NCBI RefSeq assembly: GCF_000739555.1
Contig: NZ_BBJN01000017.1
Span: 1 to 46,989 of the forward strand
Length of the DNA: 46,989 nt
Source: Halolamina rubra
GTDB lineage: Archaea > Halobacteriota > Halobacteria > Halobacteriales > Haloferacaceae
Reading direction: 5' to 3'
Position 1 is the first letter of the stretch. The number at the start of each line of letters is the position of its first letter. The notes below the pieces were generated by a model that searched no databases, was not told the origin of the DNA, and saw only the letters and a program-made list of their open reading frames with translations. Below are positions 42,068 to 46,989 of the stretch, piece after piece. Position numbers and translations under genes: made by a program.

Positions 42068-42988
42068 CTACCGCGACCGCGGGTCCAGCCACGCGCTCGC
42101 GAGGTCGCAGACGATGCTGCCGCCGATGCCGACCGCCACGAGCACCATCGTCGTCCCGAGGATCAGCGGGATGTCGTTCTCCTGGGTGGCCTCGTAGGTG
42201 AGCCAGCCGATCCCCTCGATCCCGATCAGCGACTCCAGCACGACGACCGAGAGCACGAGCACGGAGAACAGCTCCGCGGCGGTCATCGACAGCACGGGGA
42301 CGAGCACGTTCCGGAACACGCGGCGGTCGATGCCGCGGTCGGTCAGCCCCTTCGCGCGGAGGTAGCGCACGTAGTCGGCGTCGAACTCGTCGACGCTGCG
42401 CGAACGCGTGAGGCTCACCTGGCCGGCCAACAGCGCCGCGGCGACGGCGCCGCCGGGGACGATCACGGTGCGGGCGAGCGGGCCGCCGCCGTCGAGGGCG
42501 ACGAGCGCGACGGCGGCCAGCCAGAACCCCGGCAGCCCGAACAGGGCGTACGTCGCCAGCCGGCCGAGCCGGTCGAACCGACTCCCGCGCTCGCGGGCCG
42601 ACCGGATGCCGACGGCGATCCCGGTGATCCAGGCCGTCACCGCGCCGGGGACGAGATACTTCGCCGTCTCGAGGGTGGCGCCGCCGACGACCTGGGTCAC
42701 GGGCTCGCCCATGCTCGCGGAGAGCCCCCAGCGGAACAGGGTGATGTTGACGACCCAGTCGAGGTAGCGCCGGTACAGCGGCCGGTCGCGACCGCGGGCC
42801 GCGATGTACGTCTCGCGCATCTGCTCCATCTCGGCGGGCGAGGCGCCGGACCACAGCGCAGTGCCGAGCATCCCGCGGAGGTTAGTGTCCGGCGTGAGCA
42901 CGACGACGAGGAACGTCAGCGTGATCACGAGGTACACCGCGACGACGGCGAAGCCGAACCGGGCGAGCAACCGCGACCGGAGACTCAT
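42068..42988 (-). CDS. ABC transporter permease (DppB/OppB type)
   Basis: A 306-residue permease with about six helices: N-terminal FGFAVVAVYLVITLTFLVVV, an extended outer loop with RETYIAARGRDRPLYRRYLDW (typical of DppB), and the EAA loop (DYVRYLRAKGLTDRGIDRRV) that binds the ATPase. It would import peptides or similar solutes with a DppC partner, likely the protein at 43113. No ATPase or binding protein of the Dpp type is seen in the window, so these must be encoded elsewhere or the pair is a remnant. Confidence 0.9.
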   Translation of the reverse strand: MSLRSRLLARFGFAVVAVYLVITLTFLVVVLTPDTNLRGMLGTALWSGASPAEMEQMRETYIAARGRDRPLYRRYLDWVVNITLFRWGLSASMGEPVTQVVGGATLETAKYLVPGAVTAWITGIAVGIRSARERGSRFDRLGRLATYALFGLPGFWLAAVALVALDGGGPLARTVIVPGGAVAAALLAGQVSLTRSRSVDEFDADYVRYLRAKGLTDRGIDRRVFRNVLVPVLSMTAAELFSVLVLSVVVLESLIGIEGIGWLTYEATQENDIPLILGTTMVLVAVGIGGSIVCDLASAWLDPRSR

Positions 42989-43076
42989 GGGTCGCGAACC
43001 GGGTGGAGGGGCGACTGGGGTACGGGCACGCCTGGGGCGTAGGGGGACTAGCTGTTAAACGTTACCGACCGTGAAG

Positions 43077-43084
43077 GTTTATCA
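43077..43084 (+). promoter_or_regulatory. TATA-like element for the DppC-type permease
   Basis: The sequence gtttatca is centred about 33 bases before the ATG at 43113, giving a leader of a few bases. It favours this start over the in-frame ATG at 43071, which precedes the element. Confidence 0.5.
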
Positions 43085-43112
43085 CGCCCGAACCGGACTA
43101 CACGTACCGTAC

Positions 43113-44228
43113 ATGTCCCCGTCGCTGGACTGGCGGCGTCGCCGGGTCCCGCTCTCCATCGTGGTGCTGGCCGTCGTCGCCGCCCTCGCCCTCTACGACA
43201 CGCAGGTGAACGACGGCTACACCGTCGGCACCTGGCTCATGTCGCCGCTGGACTGGCTGTTCGTCCTCGCGAACGTCGTGTTGCTGTTCTACGGGGTGCT
43301 CCCGATCCTCGCCGACCGCGAGCGCGCGGCGACGCTGTGGCAGCGCTTCCGCGAGAAGCCCGAGGCCATCGCCGGCGCGGCGTGGCTAGCGGCGGTGTAC
43401 CTGCTCGGCACGGTCGGGCTCGCGCTCGTCCCGGCGCCGAAACTGGACTTCCTCCACGGGAACCAGCCGCCGATCTGGGGGTCGATCCCGACCGATCAGC
43501 TCCCGCACAACTGCGCCGGCCCGGTCGCCGACGGCATGTGCCACGGGAGCTGGCAGTACCCGCTCGGCACCGACATCAACGGGTACGCGATGGAGATCCT
43601 GCTGCTCCAGGGGCTCCACGTCACGCTGTACGTCGCCGTGATCGCGCTGGCGCTGATCGTGCCCCTGGCGCTGATCGTCGGCACCGTCGCCGGCTACCAC
43701 GGCGGGCTGATCGACAACGCGTCGATGCGCGCCGTCGAGGTGCAGGACGCGGTGCCGCCGCTGGTGATGTACCTGCTGCTCATCTGGATCACCGGCGAGT
43801 CGCTGCTGGTGATCATCCTCCTCTTCGGCTTCCTCGGGTGGGGCGGCGCCGCCCGGGTCGTCCGGAGCGAGGCCCGCCGGCTGCGCGAGACCGAGTTCGT
43901 GCAGGCGGCGAAAGTGCTCGGCGGCGACGACCGCCACGTCCTGCGGAAGCACGTCCTCCCCGCGGTGTCGGTCGTGGCGATCCCGACCGCGACCCAGCAG
44001 GCGCCCGTGCTGCTGCTGACGGAGGCGGGGCTGGCGTTCCTGGGGCTGGAGGCGTTCGACCTGCAGTCGCTGGGCAACGTGATCGCCCGCGGGCTCGGCG
44101 GCGAGGTGCCGATGACGACGAAGTGGTGGGTGTCGGTGTTCCCCGCGGCGGCGCTGGCGGCGACGGTGGTGTCGTTCAAGCTCGTCGGCGACGCGCTGGT
44201 CGAGGCGCTGGACCCGCGACTGGGGTAG
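43113..44228 (+). CDS. ABC transporter permease (DppC/OppC type)
   Basis: A 371-residue permease. An N-terminal part with three helices (LSIVVLAVVAALALYD, LDWLFVLANVVLLFYGVLPI, AGAAWLAAVYLLGTVGLAL) precedes the usual DppC core: LHVTLYVAVIALALIVPLAL, the EAA loop EFVQAAKVLGGDDRHVLRK and the last helices. The outer loop has HGNQPPIWGSIPTDQLPH and QYPLGTDINGYAMEIL, the latter typical of OppC (substrate gate GTD). It is divergent from the DppB-type gene across 124 bases instead of the usual co-transcription. Start at 43113 chosen by the promoter. Confidence 0.88.
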   Translation: MSPSLDWRRRRVPLSIVVLAVVAALALYDTQVNDGYTVGTWLMSPLDWLFVLANVVLLFYGVLPILADRERAATLWQRFREKPEAIAGAAWLAAVYLLGTVGLALVPAPKLDFLHGNQPPIWGSIPTDQLPHNCAGPVADGMCHGSWQYPLGTDINGYAMEILLLQGLHVTLYVAVIALALIVPLALIVGTVAGYHGGLIDNASMRAVEVQDAVPPLVMYLLLIWITGESLLVIILLFGFLGWGGAARVVRSEARRLRETEFVQAAKVLGGDDRHVLRKHVLPAVSVVAIPTATQQAPVLLLTEAGLAFLGLEAFDLQSLGNVIARGLGGEVPMTTKWWVSVFPAAALAATVVSFKLVGDALVEALDPRLG

Positions 44229-44261
44229 CCACAGCCCGGAACGGCGGGTGGAACCGTCGCC

Positions 44262-44268
44262 CTTTTGC
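44262..44268 (+). promoter_or_regulatory. TATA-like element for the methylthiotransferase
   Basis: The sequence cttttgc is centred about 30 bases before the ATG at 44295. It supports this start rather than 44265. Confidence 0.4.
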
Positions 44269-44294
44269 GCGACGCTCGCCCAGTTCCGACAGGC

Positions 44295-45545
44295 ATGGCC
44301 CGATACCACATCGAGACGTACGGCTGTACGTCGAACCGGGGTGAGAGTCGGTCGATCGAGAGCGCCCTGCGCGACGCCGGCCACTACCGGGTGGACGGGC
44401 CCAAAGCGGCGGACGTGTCGATCCTAAACTCCTGTACGGTCGTCGAGAAGACCGAGCGCAACATGCTGCGCCGCGCCGAGGAGCTCGACGAGCAGACCGC
44501 CGACCTGATCGTCACGGGCTGCATGGCGCTGGCCCAGAGCGAGGAGTTCCAGCAGGCCGACATCGACGCCCAAGTGCTCCACTGGGACGACGTGCCCGAG
44601 GCCGTCACCAACGGCGAGTGCCCCACGCCCGGGCCGGGCACCGAGCCCGTCCTCGACGGCGTCGTCGGCATCCTCCCCATCGCCCGGGGCTGTATGAGCA
44701 ACTGCTCGTACTGCATCACCAAGCAGGCCACGGGCCGCATCGACTCCCCGAGCGTCGAGGAGAACGTCGAGAAGGCCCGCGCGCTGGTCCACGCCGGCGC
44801 GAAGGAGCTCCGCGTCACCGGCCAGGACACCGGCGTCTACGGCTGGGACGAGGGCGAGCGCAAGCTGCCCGAACTGCTCGACCGCATCTGCGACATCGAC
44901 GGCGAGTTCCGGGTCCGCGTCGGGATGGCCAACCCCGGCGGCGTCCACGGGATCCGCGAGGAGCTGGCCGACGTGTTCGCCCGCAACGAGAAGCTGTACG
45001 ACTTCCTCCACGCGCCGGTGCAGTCCGGCAGCGACGAGGTGCTCGAGGAGATGCGCCGCCAGCATCGCGTCGACAAGTTCCTCGACATCGTCGAGACGTT
45101 CGACGACACGCTCGACCACTGGACGCTCTCGACGGACTTCATCGTCGGCTTCCCCACCGAGACGGAGGCCGACCACGAGCAGTCGATGGCGCTGTTCCGC
45201 GAGGTTCGCCCGGAGAAGGTCAACGTCACGCGCTTCTCCAAGCGGCCCGGGACCGACGCCGCCGAAATGAAGGGGCTGGGCGGGCAGACCAAGAAGGACC
45301 GCTCCAAGGCGATGAGTGAGCTCAAGCGGGAGGTCGTCGCCGAGGCGTACGAGGAACTGATCGGCACCACCCGCGAGGTGCTGGTCGTCGAGGAGGGCAC
45401 CGGCGACTCGGTGAAGTGCCGGGACTCCGCCTACCGCCAGATCGTCGTCCAGAACGCCGACGAGCACGGCCTCGAACCCGGCGACTTCGCCGAGGTCGAG
45501 GTGACGAGCCACCAGACGGTGTACGCCTTCGGCACGCCGGTCTGA
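44295..45545 (+). CDS. tRNA t6A37 methylthiotransferase (e-MtaB, MiaB-like radical SAM)
   Basis: A 416-residue radical SAM enzyme. Three Cys in the N-terminal UPF0004 domain (Cys11, Cys47, Cys76) bind the auxiliary cluster. The radical SAM cluster Cys133-x3-Cys137-x2-Cys140 lies in GCMSNCSYCITKQ. A C-terminal TRAM domain ends the protein. It would add a methylthio group to N6-threonylcarbamoyladenosine at position 37 of ANN-decoding tRNAs. Archaeal members of this size belong to the e-MtaB group; assignment over MiaB or RimO rests on that. Start at the ATG at 44295 (MARYHIETYGC). Confidence 0.93.
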   Translation: MARYHIETYGCTSNRGESRSIESALRDAGHYRVDGPKAADVSILNSCTVVEKTERNMLRRAEELDEQTADLIVTGCMALAQSEEFQQADIDAQVLHWDDVPEAVTNGECPTPGPGTEPVLDGVVGILPIARGCMSNCSYCITKQATGRIDSPSVEENVEKARALVHAGAKELRVTGQDTGVYGWDEGERKLPELLDRICDIDGEFRVRVGMANPGGVHGIREELADVFARNEKLYDFLHAPVQSGSDEVLEEMRRQHRVDKFLDIVETFDDTLDHWTLSTDFIVGFPTETEADHEQSMALFREVRPEKVNVTRFSKRPGTDAAEMKGLGGQTKKDRSKAMSELKREVVAEAYEELIGTTREVLVVEEGTGDSVKCRDSAYRQIVVQNADEHGLEPGDFAEVEVTSHQTVYAFGTPV

Positions 45546-45618
45546 TCCCTCGGCGCTTCCGACGCCGCCTTCGCCCTCCCACAAGGCTTGTTACGGTCGC
45601 GCCACCGATTTTCGGGTG

Positions 45619-46533
45619 ATGCCCTCCACCAGACGACAGTTCCTGACGAGTAGCCTCGGCGTCGCCGCCGCGCTGGCGACCGCCGGCTGTATCGGCGACT
45701 CGCCGGGCGACGACGAATCGCCGACCGACTCCCCCGAACCACCCAACGGGTCCCCGTCCGAGACCGAGGTCCCGCCGCCGGCGTCGTCCGAGCGGACGGT
45801 CGGCGGCGACGCCGTCGCAGTGTTCGACATCGTCGCCGAGAAGGCCGTCACCTACGAGTCGATCATGGGCTCCGGCGGCGTCGTTGCCCCCGCGGGGCGG
45901 CAGTTCGTCGTCGCCTCGGTCCGCAGCGACGCCGAGCTCGAGGCGGACGCGTTCAGCCTCCGCGCGGGCGGCGAGACGTGGGCCGCCGTCGACCCCGGCG
46001 ACGAGGGCGCCCAGAACTACGCCGTCGCCGGCCACGAGGGCGGGATCGTCGGCAGCCCCGAACTCGTCGGCGACGACGAACCGCGCTACGTCGCGTTCGA
46101 ACTCGACTCGCCGCTCGACGCCGAGGATCCCCGGATCGTCCTCGAACGCGGCGGCGAGTCCGGGGAGTGGTCCCTCCCCGAGGACGCCCGCGAGACGCTC
46201 GCCGCCTCGGCACCGTCGTTCGAACTCGACTCGCTGGACGCCCCCGACAGCGTCGACCGCGGCGAGACGCTGGACGTGGAGCTCACCGCGACCAACACCA
46301 CCGAGACCGCGGGCCGGTTCCTCGCCGCGGTGTACTGGCCGACGACCATCGCCGACGACGACGAGTCCCACCTGATCGAGCGAGAGGTCGACGCCGGCGG
46401 GACGGTGACCGCCTCGCTCTCGCTCGACACCGAGCACACCGAGGCCGACGACGGGACGGCGACACTCCGGGTCGCCGGCCACGTCGACGCCGAGAGGGAG
46501 GTCACCGTCGTCGGCGGGACGACGGCGACCTGA
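45619..46533 (+). CDS. TAT-exported lipoprotein of unknown function
   Basis: A 304-residue protein. A twin-arginine signal (PSTRRQFLTSSLGVAAALA) ends in a lipobox ATAGCIGD; the mature part starts with an acidic Pro/Ser-rich linker (about 25-60). Two beta-rich domains follow, the second (about 200-300, SFELDSLDAPDSVDRGETLD) resembling a CARDB-like Ig fold. No catalytic motif is seen. I use the ATG at 45619; a GTG lies at 45616. It follows the methylthiotransferase by 73 bases and probably has its own promoter. It converges with the carotenoid oxygenase. Confidence 0.8.
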   Translation: MPSTRRQFLTSSLGVAAALATAGCIGDSPGDDESPTDSPEPPNGSPSETEVPPPASSERTVGGDAVAVFDIVAEKAVTYESIMGSGGVVAPAGRQFVVASVRSDAELEADAFSLRAGGETWAAVDPGDEGAQNYAVAGHEGGIVGSPELVGDDEPRYVAFELDSPLDAEDPRIVLERGGESGEWSLPEDARETLAASAPSFELDSLDAPDSVDRGETLDVELTATNTTETAGRFLAAVYWPTTIADDDESHLIEREVDAGGTVTASLSLDTEHTEADDGTATLRVAGHVDAEREVTVVGGTTAT

Positions 46534-46989
46534 TCAGTCCCGGAAGTACTCCCCGTGGAAGCCGAAGGGGACCGCGTGGGGGAGCGGCGCCCGCGCGAGC
46601 TCCTCCAGCTCGCCGTCGAGCACCACCAGCAGCGACCGCTCGGCGTCGACGTCGAGACAGAGCGAGAGCACGACGCCGTCGGCCTCCGCGTCGCCGTCGG
46701 GGTGCGGGACGAACACCGGTTCGCCTGAGTAGACGCCCGGCTCCTCCCAGCGCCGGGTGATCCCCGCGCCGTCGCCCACGTCGACCCGGACGAGCGCGTT
46801 GCCGTCGTCCATGTCGGTCGACTGCGCGAACGCGTGCTCGTACTCGCGGGTGTGGACGTCGGGCGAGAACCGCGGCATCTCCACGTCGTCGGCGAGGTGC
46901 TCGAACCCCGGGTCGCCGCCGTCGAGCGGGAGCCGGTAGCGCCGGAGCTCGCCCGAGGGGAAGCCGGCGTCGCCGCCCCGCAGCGCCGC
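46534..46989 (-). CDS. Carotenoid oxygenase family protein (3' part; continues off right edge)
   Basis: The frame is open to the window edge (152 codons with stop), with no start inside. Sequence fits the last blade of the RPE65/CCD beta-propeller: LRRYRLPLDGG, DDVEMPRFSPDVHTREYEHA, GVYSGEPVFVPHPDGD, GVVLSLCLDVDAERSLLVVL, and the late iron-ligand region LPHAVPFGFHGEYF near the end, with the final His of the four-His site in GFHG. Such enzymes cut carotenoids at a double bond with oxygen; in haloarchaea they could make retinal or other apocarotenoids. It converges with the lipoprotein gene, stop next to stop. Confidence 0.88.
   Translation of the reverse strand, partial: AALRGGDAGFPSGELRRYRLPLDGGDPGFEHLADDVEMPRFSPDVHTREYEHAFAQSTDMDDGNALVRVDVGDGAGITRRWEEPGVYSGEPVFVPHPDGDAEADGVVLSLCLDVDAERSLLVVLDGELEELARAPLPHAVPFGFHGEYFRD

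Noticed and set aside
41101..43042. Overlapping plus-strand frames opposite the PQQ lipoprotein and DppB-type permease
   Set aside because: Gly/Asp/Arg-rich antisense shadows; the real genes carry a lipobox, propeller repeats and an EAA loop.
44424..45584. Minus-strand open frame (386 codons) opposite the tRNA methylthiotransferase
   Set aside because: No recognisable domain, Leu/Val/Asp repeats from the antisense of a conserved radical SAM gene.

Overview
The window is a piece of a haloarchaeal (class Halobacteria) chromosome. From about 9.1 kb onward the DNA is GC-rich, the proteins are rich in Asp and Glu and poor in Lys, and surface proteins have Thr-rich stalks. Lipoproteins carry twin-arginine signals, and many genes have a TATA-like element 26-28 nt before the start codon, as expected for leaderless archaeal transcripts. 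Several families seen here are typical of haloarchaea: AglF/AglM sugar-nucleotide enzymes, a PGF-pre-PGF surface protein, DUF1616, DUF63, DUF4350, DUF58 and TrkA_C membrane proteins.

Region 1 (1-9.1 kb) is an AT-rich glycan island, probably for S-layer or exopolysaccharide glycosylation. It holds a decayed family-4 glycosyltransferase, a methyltransferase, an intact family-4 glycosyltransferase, two alkaline-phosphatase-superfamily (sulfatase-like) enzymes, a Wzx/AglR-type flippase, a family-2 glycosyltransferase and a polytopic membrane protein broken by a frameshift in a run of seven T. Composition and codon use differ sharply from the rest, which suggests acquisition or exchange as a block.

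Region 2 (9.1-15.8 kb) is GC-rich and makes nucleotide sugars: an NAD-dependent epimerase, AglF-like nucleotidyltransferase, AglM-like UDP-glucose dehydrogenase, GlmS, and a GlmU-like bifunctional enzyme. These probably feed the glycosyltransferases of region 1.

Region 3 (16.1-32.7 kb) is concerned with the cell envelope: a DUF1616 membrane protein, a large Ig-like/DUF4129 surface protein, a Thr-rich surface protein, a PGF-pre-PGF surface protein followed by a MacB/LolCDE-type ABC exporter, a YdjM-like membrane protein, and a MoxR AAA+ ATPase cluster with DUF4350, DUF58 and two unrecognised membrane proteins.

Region 4 (32.8-38.1 kb) holds a 30-residue membrane peptide candidate, two paralogous pore-less TrkA_C membrane proteins, a TVGYGD potassium channel with an RCK domain, and an HPP-Usp fusion. 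Together these look like a potassium or osmotic response module. Region 5 (38.1-47 kb) is mixed: a nucleoside phosphorylase, a small membrane protein, DUF63, a frameshifted deoC, a PQQ-propeller lipoprotein, divergent DppB/DppC-type permeases, a tRNA methylthiotransferase, a TAT lipoprotein and the end of a carotenoid oxygenase.

Three genes carry four frameshifts between them (the left-edge glycosyltransferase twice, the membrane protein at 7.27 kb, and deoC at 40.63 kb). Part of this could be assembly error, although the left-edge gene looks truly decayed. I saw no rRNA, tRNA, CRISPR array or complete insertion sequence.
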